This document shows, in pieces, positions 14,801 through 25,064 of a DNA stretch of 64,000 nucleotides; the stretch's first letter is position 1; the number at the start of each line of letters is the position of its first letter. A program made the position numbers and the translations under genes. The DNA comes from Micractinium sp. NFX-FRZ. Lineage: Eukaryota > Chlorophyta > Trebouxiophyceae > Chlorellales > Chlorellaceae. The DNA lies in the NCBI GenBank assembly GCA_029339195.1, contig JAPTJF010000286.1, forward strand, positions 17,677-81,676. The letters run 5' to 3'. Under the pieces are notes generated by a model. It was not told the origin of the DNA. It worked only from the letters and a program-made list of their open reading frames with translations, and did not search any database.

Positions 14801-16900
14801 TGCGGCAGTGGGCGGCGCTGGAGAGTGAGTGAACTGGGGTGGGGTGCAGTAGGCTCAGTGGGCGGCGCTTGGGAAGCGGGAGCATCAGGGTGCAGCGGCT
14901 GAGCCGGGTCGCGCATCCGCACCCCTGCATGCATGCGGCGACTGGGAGATTGGCGGCGGCGGCGCAGTGCACCTGCACGGACAGCTGGGCAGCACTGCCT
15001 CTCACACATGCATGCCTGCTCACCCACCTTCGCCGCTGCGTGCACCGCGCCGCTCTCCACCGCCTGCCTGCCTGCAGCCGCGGGGCGTGCCGCGGATGCT
15101 GAGCAGCTGCAGTCGGTGCGGCAGGAGCGGGTGTACCAGCGGCAGTCCACCGCCGCCCTGCTGGCACGCTGGGTTGCTGACCTGGACGCCAGCCGGCCCA
15201 CCGCCCTCACCCCAGACATCTTTACCTCCCTGCTGCACGCCTACAGCCAGTGTGGGCAGGTGTACCACGTGCTGCTGCTGATGCGGGACGCGTTTGGGGT
15301 GCGGCTACCGCCCTCCACTGCCGCCGTGCTGGGCCGGGGCAGCGGGGCGCGCGGCGGGGCGGAGGCGGCGGCGGCGCAGGCAGCGGCGGCGGAGCAGCAC
15401 AGCAGGGAGATGGAGGCGCTGGAGGCTGCCTTGGCAAGCAGCAGCAGCAGCAGCAGCAGCGACGCTGTCGGGACCTCCCCGACAGCAGCAGCCGAAGCAG
15501 CGGCAGCAGCGGCAGTAGCGCCAGCGCCGCCGCCGCCGCCGCCCCCCGCCCGTCCGGCGCCCCGCGTGCTGCACAGCCCGCTCAGTGCTCGTACCTTGGA
15601 GAGGGCGCGGCTGCAGCCCAGCCTGCGGATATACAACGCCGCCATTGGGGCGTGCACGCGAGTGGGGCATGAGCACCTGGCGGACGCTGTGGCCCTGCTG
15701 CGCAGCATGCTGGTGCGTGCTGTGCTGCGCTGTGCTGTACGTGCTGTGCTGTGCTCTGTGCTGTGCACGCTGTGCTGTGCCGATGCTGTCCCAGTGCTGT
15801 GATGCCGCTGTGCAGCATGCCGGGGTGCGAGTTAACGCTGCGTTATGGCCGACTCCGCTGAAGGCTTGTGCTGGATGCTGCACATTGCTGGGATGGCGGG
15901 CCCGTCCTCCCTAGGAGCCTGCCTCTCTGCTCAGCTGCTCTGACCAGACCTTGAGGGACGCCTCCTTGCTGTCCTATCGGCAAACACCGCTGTCCCATGC
16001 ACCCACTTCTTGTTCACATACGCGTGCACACACATGCGCACACACGTGCGGTGCCCACCCACTTGCCCTCCCCGCCCCCCTCGCCCCTCCCGCAGCCCAC
16101 GGGCCTCTCCCCCGACGTCCACACATACACCTCCCTCATCGCGGGCTGCGCCTACGGCCGGCAGGCAGCGCTGGCTCGGGAGCTCCTACGTCAAATGGGG
16201 CAGCGCGGCATCGAGCCCACCGCTTGGACCTACAATGCCCTGCTGAATGTGGAGTGCTGGACGTATGGGGTGGATGCTGGGGTGGCGCTGCTGCGCACGC
16301 TGGCGACGCAGGGCATGCAGCCGGACCGGGCGACGTGGAACACGCTGCTGGCATGTGAGTCAGCCAGGGCTCCAAGGGCTGGGGCGGGCTGGGTGGTGGT
16401 GGGCCTGGAGGACAGGGTGTGCACCTGTTGGGACTGAGAGATGGGGTCTGCGCGGGTGTGGGCCTGTTTGGCGGGCTGAGGGAGGGTCTGGACGGGGCAA
16501 GGCATGAGTGAGCAGGTGCTGCTGGAGGCAGGTGCCCAGGGGAGAGCGCAGCCGTCACGAGCGGCGCCCAGGTCAGGTGTTCCTGCTCTCGTGTGGCTGC
16601 TCTATGGCCCCACTGGAAGGTCGTCACACCGCTACCTGCTCCTTGTGCCTCTGACACGGCATTGCATATGCTCCGGCCCTGGCTGCAGCCGCCCGGCTGT
16701 TCAAGCGGGCCGACGTGATTGCCATGGCGCAAGCGGAGCTGCAGGGGGAGGAGCAGCGGGAGGAGGCGGCAGCAGAGGCGGCCGCAGCGGCGGCGCAGGA
16801 GGCGGCGGCGGCGGCGGCAGCAGCGGGCAAGCCTCCGCCGGATGACCACGGCTGGCACGGGTACTACGAGCGGCAGCAGGAGGACGAGGATGAGTGGTAG
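11886..16900 (+). CDS. Pentatricopeptide repeat (PPR) protein, probably organellar RNA-binding
   Basis: PPR proteins bind organellar RNAs and act in their stability, processing or translation. Nine exons join in phase: 11886-12434, 12693-12846, 13073-13797, 14092-14170, 14339-14460, 14719-14824, 15078-15712, 16096-16354, 16689-16900; product 946 residues. Repeat-like helical pairs are visible as ALYDCALRACAARGDPDEA, ALIKALCDVGRRAEALE, VGTYNSLLRAAVVHG, IRPDWQTYLLVLKACAG, HHNALLNVYASAGDLE, PDVHTYTSLIAGCAYGRQ and PTAWTYNALLN. The N-terminus (MQGLAALIRRG, then Ala-rich) is compatible with a transit peptide. Low-complexity Ala/Ser/Gly insertions interrupt the repeats near codons for 13440-13560 and 15350-15560. 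The C-terminus is Ala/Glu-rich and acidic. Intron 2 uses a GC donor (12847-12848). Target organelle and RNA are unknown. Confidence 0.88.
15713..15800. repeat. TGCTG/TGTGC low-complexity repeat in PPR intron 7
   Basis: Degenerate tandem TGCTGTGC-type units follow the exon 7 donor. The pentamer resembles the run at 48918-48954 in another gene. Confidence 0.7.
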
Positions 16901-17329
16901 CGTGCCTCTGTTCTGGCCTGGCCTGCCAGCAGCAGCGCGCACTAGCACTGGGAAACGCCCTTTGCAGCTGCACCCTGCGCTTCGAACCCTGTGAAATTGA
17001 ACAGGAAATAGCAGAACGGTATGCAATAGTGGTGCTTGCTGCCAGAACTTGCACACGGCACTTTTTCGCACCTGGAGTGGGGGCTGGGTCATAGACAGCG
17101 AGCGGTACACCTGCGGCAGTACACCCCTCCTCCGTGACGTGCATCTAAGCTATTTCGCGGTGTTTCGAGTGTTTTTGACAATTAAAAGAGCTTACAAATA
17201 GATTTGCGCCGCTACAGGAGGCTTGCGCGTAAGGAAGGACGTCCGCCCAAATTGGCGGGCCGTGACCGCCAATTGACCGGCTCGACGTGTGGCTGGCTGT
17301 CTCGATAGCTCGATATAAGCGCCTCGGAA
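16901..17329. other. Intergenic: PPR 3' region and promoter of first RING-CH gene
   Basis: A stretch of 429 bases without protein character, locally AT-richer (17140-17215). It lies between two plus-strand genes. Confidence 0.45.
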
Positions 17330-18565
17330 ATGTCAGCGGCAGGGGGGGCACCGCAGTGGCCGCAATGCCGCATCTGCTGGGAGGGGCCCAGGGCTGGCGG
17401 GCCCCAGGGGCTGGCAGACGCGCTGGTGGCGCCCTGCGCCTGCCAGGGCACCCAGGCCCATGTGCACCTCAGGTGAGGTCTTGGTGCGAGAGATGGTATG
17501 AAAACCGGTGATTTCATTTCATCAGTTCAAGGAAATTGTATCGCAAAAGCGGCGCTTCTTGCGGGAGATGAGCAGGCCCCGCCGCCGGCATCCCCTAAAA
17601 GCGACATGCATCAATGCTGTATGTCCCCCTGGCGCCCTTCTCACCCCTGCAGCTGCCTCCATATGTGGCAGATGCAAAGGCTAAGAAACCTCCAGGACCC
17701 CAGCTGCTGCGAGATCTGCAGGCAGCCCTACCGCGTGCCAGCGAATGCCTGGCAGGTGGCAGAGGCAGCAGGCGTGGTTGATGCAGCGGAGCGGCGGTGG
17801 ATGGAGTGGATGCAGGGGGGCGCGCGTGTGCTGCGCACAGTGCTGCGCGGCGTCAAATGGGTGCTGCGCAAAGCAGTGCCCTGCGTGTATGCAGCCGTGG
17901 CAGTCCGCACGTGGTGTGCTGAGGTGGCTTACCTGGCGCTCGACCCTGCCAGCTCAGCGCCAGCAGCAGCGGCGGCAGCGGCGGCAGTGGTGGGCCAACA
18001 GCCGGCTGCAGCGGCTGCAGCAGCAGCCGCAGCTGTGCAGGGGCCTTTCTCCACGGATCTGCTGCTGGAGGGCATGCAGAGCGCCGCTGGTCTGTACATC
18101 GGTGTTCTCATCGACTACCAGCGCACGCGCGATTGGGACCAAGTGTGGCAGGGGCGACACTGGGGGCGCCTGCAACAGACGGTGCTTCTTGGGGCGGGGC
18201 TGGCAGCAGCGCTCTATCTGCAGCAGCTGTGCGGCATGCACCTTAGGGCTGCTGGCGCCCTGGGCAAGCAGCCTGCGCTTGGCCAGCTGGCTGACCTTCT
18301 TGTGGAGGCCATGCGGTGGCTGGCTGCTGCCTGCATCGCCAGGAATCGAGTTGCCGCCCGGCTCTGTACGACGTTCCTTCCGCTGCCAGGCCAGCAGGAC
18401 ACGTGGCGAGTGATGGACCAAGGCCTGGCGGCGATTCACAGCTGGCGCGCTGAGGTGGCAGAGGCAGCCAAGGCAGCCCAGGTGGTCAAGGTGTTTCAGG
18501 AGCGCCCAGAGGCAGAGCGAGCCCTGTGGGTCATCTTGCGACCAGTTGCGGCTGCCAGCACATGA
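17330..18565 (+). CDS. RING-CH (MARCH-like) membrane E3 ligase, paralog A
   Basis: RING-CH proteins are usually membrane-anchored ubiquitin ligases. Two exons, 17330-17472 and 17653-18565, join in phase to give 351 residues. The zinc-binding pattern is complete: CRICWEGP (C-x2-C), PCACQGTQ (C-x-C), HVHLSCLHMW (H-x2-C, followed by W) and CEICRQPY (C-x2-C); the intron splits the domain between HL and the next Cys. Downstream are an Ala-rich stretch and weakly hydrophobic segments (around VLRKAVPCVYAAVAV, GLYIGVLI and LGAGLAAALYL) that may be membrane helices. It is the first and longest of four tandem paralogs (17.3-23.3 kb) that share the same intron position and phase. The ATG at 17330 directly precedes the first Cys pair. 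Confidence 0.85.
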
Positions 18566-19032
18566 TGCAGCTGGCTGGCTAGCGTGCTGCCCACTTTCCC
18601 GTAGCAACCAAACGTCAGCTACAGCAAGTGCCTCGTGGCCTCCCCCACCTTTTCTATTCAGCTCTAATCTGTGCACACCGCTCTTCCCGTGCCAGAACCT
18701 CCCCCTTCTTCATTTTCTTGCTTGAGCTTGCCATTAACTTTACCGCGTATTGACAATCGAATGCAGAGCGTAAGCACCGCTGGCAGTCAAGCACAGAGCC
18801 CAGAGTGCTGGGCGCCGCCCCATGCGGTACGCTTGCCGCCGTCCCGCCCCGTCAGGGTTCGTGTTATCTCTAGCGCAGCTTCTGTCCTCCACACGTTGCT
18901 GTGTTTAAGCCCGTGTTTTTAATAAGCCCAGCGCTGCCCCATTCCACACGGCTCGGCTACCACCGAGAACCTAGCTTGCCTCACTCGGACTCTAGCGCGG
19001 CATCGCAGCCTGGGCCCAGATCCGCTTGCCAC
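18566..19032. other. Intergenic between RING-CH paralogs A and B
   Basis: 467 bases with no protein-like frame; it should hold the 3' region of A and the promoter of B. No TGTAA was found downstream of A. Confidence 0.4.
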
Positions 19033-20247
19033 ATGGAAGACCTAGACGGGGCGGGGGAGGAGCCGCAGTGCCGGATTTGCTGGGGTGGGCCCCGCCCGCC
19101 GCCGGCGGGGCTGGCAGACGTGTTGGTGGCCCCCTGTGGCTGCCGTGGCACCCAGGCCCACGTGCACCTCAGGTGGGCTGATGCTGTTGAGTAGTACGCT
19201 TTCTTCCGTTCCAGGGTGCAGCTAGTGAACCTAGCGTGATCGAGGCTGCTTTGGTGCCACATGGCATGCACGGGAGGGGTGAGCAGCCACCCCATGAACA
19301 CGTTTGCAGTGTGCACACTCACCAGCCACTCACTGCTCTCCTGTCCCCTCATCCACCCAACCCCTGCCTGCAGCTGCCTGCACGCATGGCAGGTGCACAG
19401 GTTCAGCAGCATGCAAGACGGCAGCCGCTGCGACGTGTGCCGCCAGCCCTACCGCGTGCCAGCTGGCGCATGGCAGTCGGCAGTAGCTGGGGGCGCGATC
19501 GACGCAGCCGAGCGGCGGCACGTGGAGGTGGCTGGAAAAGCCGCAGGCATGCTGCAGGGTGCTGCTGTTCGGCAGGGCACTGCGGCTGTTGTCAGGCTCG
19601 CCAAACTGGGAGCAGCCGCTGTGTGCATCGCCGCAGCTGCCAGCGTCTCGTGTGCAGAGGCCGTCCAGCTGATGCTGGCTGGCTGCCCGGTGGCAGCGGC
19701 GCCGCAGCACTCTGCAGCCGCAGCTGCAGGCGCGCTGCTGCCGTTCCGGGAGCTAGCACATGAGTCGGGCAGCCTGGCGCTTTCCATCCTGGCAGTCTTC
19801 ATGCTCCGGGACTACTTTCACACGCGCAGCTGGCGCAGGGTGCGGCAGGGCCAGGCGTTCCGCCTGCTGTGCCGCACGGCGCTCGCCGCCGCCGGCCTGG
19901 GCGCTGCGCTCGCCGTGCAGCGGCTGTGTGCGGTGGACCGCGCCGCCCCTGGCGCGCCTGCCAAACAGCCGCTGACGGAGCAGCTGGCTGACCTGGCGGT
20001 GGTCGCCACACGGGCGCTGTTTGCTGTTCAGGTTGCCCGCGTCAACTGCTTCCCACGCGCGCTCTCCATGCTCCTGCCCGGCGGCCAAGACCAGCGGTTG
20101 TACAACGGCGAGGCATGGGCAGCTGTCCGCAGCTTGTTCTCCGAGTTGATGGCGACAAACCACGGGTGTGCCGCTCTGTGGGCTTTCCAGGAGCGCCCTG
20201 CAGCGCTGCGCACGCTGTGGGCTGTCCTGACTTGCACCGATGGCTGA
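19033..20247 (+). CDS. RING-CH (MARCH-like) membrane E3 ligase, paralog B
   Basis: Two exons, 19033-19172 and 19374-20247, give 337 residues. All zinc ligands are present: CRICWGGP, PCGCRGTQ, HVHLSCLHAW and CDVCRQPYRVP. The region after the RING shares with paralog A the pattern RQPYRVPA.AWQ..., a middle hydrophobic part, WxxVxQGxxxRL, an AL.LQ.LC segment and QERP.A.R.LW near the C-terminus, so the two are full-length relatives. Hydrophobic stretches LALSILAVFML and LGAALAVQRLC may be membrane helices. A TGTAA motif lies 159 bases after the stop. Confidence 0.85.
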
Positions 20248-20772
20248 GCCGGTGGGGGGCTGGCTGCCCAGGAGCGCTCCGACGGCTCCTGCCCCTGCTG
20301 CCCTGCCTTGCAACCCATTCTGCTTTCAGCTGTGGGATTTGAACATAATGTATATATGGGGCTCGTTTGTTTGTGCACTCACGCTAAGTGCATCGTAATA
20401 TCATCTGTAATTTGAATCAGAGTGAGCTTGGTGACTGGTGCGGGGTGCGACTCGCCCAGCCAACCTGGCATGCCATGGCAGCCGGCAAGGGGCGGAGATC
20501 CCCTGGTTTCTTATGGTGCACCATGTCCACGGATTTTCACGATAGGCCACGGCAATGGCATGACGGAATATTGAAAACACAGGTCAGGGCTGCCCCGCTA
20601 GCGTGCCGCCGCCGCTTCGCCTTCCCCACGGCCTCCTGCCTGCCACTTTGTGATCAGCGCGTCTGTGTTCTCGCTCCAGAACCATCGCCCCTACACCCAT
20701 TCGCCTGGCGAAGCAAAGTGACATCTTGGCGCTAAACCAGCCAGGAGGAGCTTACAGCCGTCTGCCTGGGCC
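20248..20772. other. Intergenic between RING-CH paralogs B and C
   Basis: 525 bases; contains the B poly(A) motif at its left end and otherwise nothing recognisable. It should include the promoter of paralog C. Confidence 0.4.
20406..20410 (+). terminator. Poly(A) signal TGTAA for RING-CH paralog B
   Basis: TGTAA lies 159 bases downstream of the stop codon at 20247 on the same strand. Confidence 0.55.
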
Positions 20773-21487
20773 ATGTCGGATTGTGAGAGCGAGGGGCCAC
20801 AGTGCCGCTTCTGCTGGGAAGGGCCTCGGGCGCCGCCTGTGGGGCTGGCAGACCTGCTGGTGTCGCCGTGCGCCTGCCGGGGCACCCAGTCCCACGTGCA
20901 CCTCAGGTGGGTGCTGAGTGCATCACGCTGGAAGCTGCATCTTCGTGCAGTGAATGCAACGCACCACGGGTGTGAACACAACATGAGGAGGAGATGATTG
21001 GTCCTCAGCACGCACAACAAGCGGGCCTGCCTGTGCGCACCTCACACCCAGGTATCCCACACTTGTTCCTCCACCCCGCAGCTGCCTCCACGCTAGCCAA
21101 ATGTACAGGCTGCTCAACCGCCAAGACCCCAGCCGGTGCACCACGTGCAGCGAGCCGTGCGCTGTGGACGCAGCGACCTGGGCGGCGGCGGTTGCGGCAG
21201 GCGTTGTCGACCCACACGAGCGGCGGCGTGTCCAGGTGCATGAAGTGCTGGGGTCACGCGTGAGCTCGGTGCACGAAGCTGCTGCCATGCGCCGGGCACG
21301 CCGCTGGGATCTGGCTCTGTTGGCGGCTGCCGGCGGGCTTGTCAGCACGGCCGCACTGCTCTGCCTGAGTCTTGCCATTAGCAGCGGCAGCGGCAGCAGC
21401 AGCAGCAGCAGCAGCAGCACATGCGAGCCGTTCAGCTGTGGCTTTGCAGACAGCTTCTCGTTTGCTATGCTCGTCCAATCTGCTTGA
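20773..21487 (+). CDS. RING-CH (MARCH-like) protein, shortened paralog C
   Basis: Two exons, 20773-20906 and 21082-21487, give 179 residues, about half the size of A and B. Zinc ligands are kept (CRFCWEGP, PCACRGTQ, HVHLSCLHAS, CTTCSEPC), but the Trp after CLHA is Ser. One clear hydrophobic segment, LALLAAAGGLVSTAALLCLS, is followed by a Ser run coded by GCAGCA repeats and then a stop. The true gene may be longer: a frame at about 21722-22006 contains a GQGLGHLRTLA segment similar to GQAFRLLCRTALA in paralog B, and a TGTAA follows at 22074. Either a third exon exists or the tail has decayed. Confidence 0.75.
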
Positions 21488-21721
21488 TGTCGGCTTGGCA
21501 TGTGTTGACGACACCCATCACCTCCTGCACTGTTGCTCCCGATCATGAGGGCCCTAAACCCAGCCCTGTCTTCCTATGGATCCTCTCTGCTCTGCATGAA
21601 ACCAAACGATTCATCGGTAAACAAAACTACTCTTCTGCGCCTTCTTCTTGATGCACACTGGACTTTTCATCTCTATATGTGTTGCCACAGGATCTACCTG
21701 GGCTGATTTCTCTGGTGGCAG

Positions 21722-22006
21722 GGAATGCATAGGCTGGTGCTTGAGGAGGGGCAGGGCCTGGGCCACTTGCGCACGCTGGCAGGGTCAACTAGCCGGCAGC
21801 CCGGCTGTACTGTACTACGGTGCAGCCCCACTGCAGTGCAGGTGCCGCCACCTGCGGCTGCCGCCGCCCCGTCGCCGGCGCAACAGCGGGCAGTACCATG
21901 TGAAGCGATTGCCCAACTGGTGACCCTGTGGGGGCTGAGCCCACAGCTTCCCAAGCAGCACACCGCTCGCAGCACACGCCAGCTGCGCAGCCGTGAAATT
22001 CACTAG
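21722..22006 (+). other. Possible third exon or decayed tail of RING-CH paralog C
   Basis: An open frame preceded by an AG acceptor (near 21721) resembles the C-terminal half of paralog B only in short patches (WQG, GQGLGHLRTLA, and a QL..L segment). I could not fix a donor in exon 2 that joins it in phase. The rest of 21488-22382 shows no other gene. Confidence 0.3.
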
Positions 22007-22073
22007 CCCATGTCAAGTTTGCTAGCCACCAGGGAGCGGCTGGCAGCTCCGTCGTTAACTGCATTTTGGAAGC

Positions 22074-22078
22074 TGTAA
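22074..22078 (+). terminator. TGTAA motif downstream of RING-CH paralog C
   Basis: TGTAA 587 bases after the C stop codon but only 68 bases after the end of the possible third exon, which favours a transcript reaching this far. Confidence 0.35.
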
Positions 22079-22382
22079 AATGCAACCGAATCCTGATGGC
22101 GGCGCTAACGAGAAGGTGGTTCCTGCACAGCCTGGTGCACCATGGCGTGGCAGGTGCAGTACGCCGGCCGTCCTGCCCAGATGGGCTGGGCGCAGGCGCG
22201 CCCTCGGTCAGCTTGCCGCGCTTTCAACCACGGTCCACTGACCTCCAAAACTCCCATAGACGCATAGTCAGTCAATTAACCTCGCCCCGCTCCGGCAGAC
22301 GAACCGGCGGGACTCTGCGTGGTCGCGGGCCACCTTGCGACGGAGCGAGCCCTCCCCTTTCCAACCCATCCATACAAGACTC

Positions 22383-22904
22383 ATGTCGGCGTGCGGAAGC
22401 AACGCTGAGGAGCCGCAGTGCCGCTTCTGCTGGGAAGGCCCCCAACCCCCGCCGGCGGAGTTGCTGGCGGCGCCCTGCACCTGCCGGGGCACCCAGGCTC
22501 ATGCACACCTCAGGTTGGCTGCTGTATATTGCAGACGCATAATCAGAGAGCGGTTGCCGCGTGCACCTAGTAAATGCAGTGTATGTGCACGACAAGCCCG
22601 CAGGGAAGATGAGCGGTCTTGTAAGCTAGGGTTCCTGTCATGGCTGGGCCTCTCACTCCCACACTGCCTCACCCCGCCCCTGATGCCTTGCACCCACCCT
22701 ATCTGGCAGCTGCCTGCACACCTGGCAGCTTCACATGGTCCAGGGTTTCCAGGACCCCAGCTGCTGCGGCGTGTGCCGCCACCCCTACCGCGTGCCAGCG
22801 GGCGCCTGGCAGGCGGCGGTTGCTGCGGGCGCCATTTCCGCAGCCGAGCGGCGGCAGGTAGAGGGGCGGCGGCGGGCAGCAACAACAGCTGGTGGCAGTG
22901 CAGC

Positions 22905-22960
<56 letters not shown>

Positions 22961-23250
22961 GCGAAGTGGTGCAGCACGCGCCAGCTGGGTTCATCCACCG
23001 CACACTCATTGTGCTGGCTGCGGTGCTGGCTGGCGGCGCAGGGCTGGTTGCGGGCGCCGTTGTGGTCAGCGCAGCAGCCAGCGTCGCTTCTGCAGCTGCC
23101 ACGTTCTGCAGTGCCGGGATGGTACAGCAGGGGCCTGATCCCGCCATACCAGCCCTCCTGCACAGCAGCGCTGCCTGGGCGCAAGAGGCAGCAGCCGCAC
23201 TGGCAGCGCAGCCGCCATTCCTGCACGGTGTGGCAAGCTCTGGTGCTTAG
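22383..23250 (+). CDS. RING-CH (MARCH-like) protein, shortened paralog D with poly-Gln tract
   Basis: Two exons, 22383-22513 and 22710-23250, give 223 residues. Zinc ligands are complete (CRFCWEGP, PCTCRGTQ, HAHLSCLHTW, CGVCRHPYRVP). A tract of 17 Gln codons, all CAG, separates the RING from a hydrophobic segment (IVLAAVLAGGAGLVAGAVVV). Compared with paralog B the protein stops early; beyond the stop, at 23317 onward, the same frame resumes with EWRRVR, matching SWRRVR of paralog B, so about half of the ancestral C-terminus is either in an unresolved exon or lost by mutation. A TGTAA at 23644 fits a longer transcript. Confidence 0.75.
22909..22959 (+). repeat. (CAG)17 coding poly-Gln tract
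   Basis: Seventeen uninterrupted CAG triplets within exon 2 of RING-CH paralog D. Absent from A, B and C at this position, although C has an analogous run read as Ser. Confidence 0.9.
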
Positions 23251-23957
23251 CACTGCTGTAGCACTGGCAGTTGCTAGGCTAAGCAAAGGGTCACATGTGC
23301 AAGTTGTCAAACACATGAGTGGCGCAGGGTGCGCATACCGCTGATTCAGTTGTTGCAGTCGGTAGCGGTATCTGAAGCAGCCCTGGCAGCGATAAAGCAG
23401 CCTCAGCGGCTGCCGCCGGAGCGCGCCCCAAGCAGCCTCCTCATGAGCAGCTGGCTGGCCTGGCAGCAGCGGCGCCCATGTGGTTATGTGTTATGCTGTG
23501 CCCCTTGCTCTCCCCAGCCCCATGCCACAAACGACCCTGCTGTGCTTGCCTGGCTGGCCAGTGCGCACAGCAGTTCACCGCTACCAAGGCCAAGTGACGC
23601 GCTCTTGTCCAACTCGCCAGCAGGCTGGTTTCGCTTACTACCATGTAAGTGCCCCTACATCTTCCTGTTATCCTGACCTGCTCTCTCCTGCACCGAACCT
23701 GCACTAAGGCGCACTGCTGCGATTCTCTGTTTCGGCTCCTGCTTTCATTTTACACAACACCTCGCATGAGCGCAATCAAGGCACACCGTTGGTGCCAGCA
23801 ACTGTCCAGTCCACAGCCCAGCGGCAGGTGTAGCCCCCGCCGCTGCACCTCGCGGCAGGTGCAGGCCCTGCCAAGGAGCAGGGGCCTGGCAGGCTCAGCA
23901 CCAGGGGCCAGCCACCGCACATCTGGCCAGCCGCAGCCGCCGCCCGCACCCTCCCGC
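23251..23957. other. 3' region of RING-CH paralog D and convergent 3' region of the small acidic gene
   Basis: Contains the EWRRVR remnant (from 23317), TGTAA at 23644-23648 on the plus strand, and TGTAA on the minus strand at 23749-23753. Near 23820-23980 a short GCAGGTGCAGGCC-type motif recurs three times. Confidence 0.4.
23749..23753 (-). terminator. Poly(A) signal TGTAA for the small acidic gene
   Basis: TTACA on the plus strand lies 205 bases downstream of the minus-strand stop at 23958. Confidence 0.4.
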
Positions 23958-24625
23958 TCAGCCCCGCGGCAGGTGCAGGCCTTGGCGCAGGTACGGCGCC
24001 AGCGGGCAGCCCGTCTCAGGCACCCAGTATGGGTCGTCTTTCCAGGGCTCCAAATCAGTGTCTGAGGAGGAGGACTCGCCTGCCTCACCAGCTGCCGCTG
24101 CCACGGCCCCTGCCTGCCCAGGCACTGCCTCCTCTGCCGCGTCAGCCGCCAGCGCTGCCTCCCTGGGAGCTGCAGCCTCCTCGCCTTGCGTCGCCGCCCG
24201 GGTGTGGGCGCCGTGCATGCTGTCGGGCTCGCCAGGGGACTCGCCGCTCGCCGCCTCTGCCTGCACCACATGTGTTGTAGCGGTCCGGGAGGGGTTTGAG
24301 GGCTTGCATTCAGGACATCAAGATCACATCACTGCGCTGATCAGCACTTGAGGAGCAGATGTTGCGGTGTTGCAGGGCGGTTGGTTGGGTGCGGCGGCAG
24401 CCAGGCAAGCACACGGGCGGCTGGGTTGGGAGGGCTGGCAGGCACGAAGCCCGGTCCCGGGAGGACTGCCGGCATGAAAGGGCACCCTCTTCCCACCTTG
24501 TCTGAGGCGTGGGCGGCCGTCCGAGGCCGGTGCGGCTGCCAGGCGCGCCTGCTGCCCGGCCCTGGGCCCTTGCGGGCACAGGCGGGTCTCAGACCTAACC
24601 CACGCTGCGCAGACACAACCTGCAT
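23958..24625 (-). CDS. Small acidic protein of unknown function
   Basis: I do not recognise this protein. Two exons (24625-24497 and 24260-23958) join in phase 0 to give 143 residues. The first exon is basic (PACARKGPGPGSRRAWQ); the second is Ala/Glu-rich and ends in a distinctive acidic, aromatic tail with SSSSDTDLEPWKDDPYW and VPETG, which looks like real protein rather than a chance frame. Support is the ATG at 24623-24625, consensus splice sites and a minus-strand TGTAA downstream. Further 5' exons are possible, because the first exon is short and begins inside a longer open frame. Confidence 0.4.
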
Positions 24626-25064
24626 TTGGGTGAAAATGTGTGAGGCTCTGATGCAGCACCGTTGTGATCATGGCCTGGACCTGCCGCCGAGTTGCATCTA
24701 CGGCTGACGGGGCGCGGTAGCAGGCACAGCATGGGCGGAGGTAGCATTTGACTCCCCTCTTCCTCTTGCACGTCTCGTTTACCGCAGCAACGTTAACGCT
24801 GTTAACACTCTCCTTCCTGCCTGCTCTCACCATCTGAGCCTGCTCTGCTCGACTGCACACTTTGCATCTACACGTCCTGCTGGCACCAAATTAGTATGAC
24901 GAGAGGTCACAACATCGCAACACAACAAGACAGAAAGACACCTGAGCAGACATCCACAGCGGCAGGCGCACCACCAACGGTGAGCCGCAGGTTATTTGGC
25001 GCCTGCTTGCCCAGGTGGCACTCAGCGCCAGTAAACCCACCCACAAAGCTGCCCACGCCTTGCT
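24626..25064. other. Intergenic: transporter 3' region and promoter of the small acidic gene
   Basis: 439 bases between two minus-strand genes. Open frames are present but without protein character. No TGTAA on the minus strand was seen for the transporter. Confidence 0.4.
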
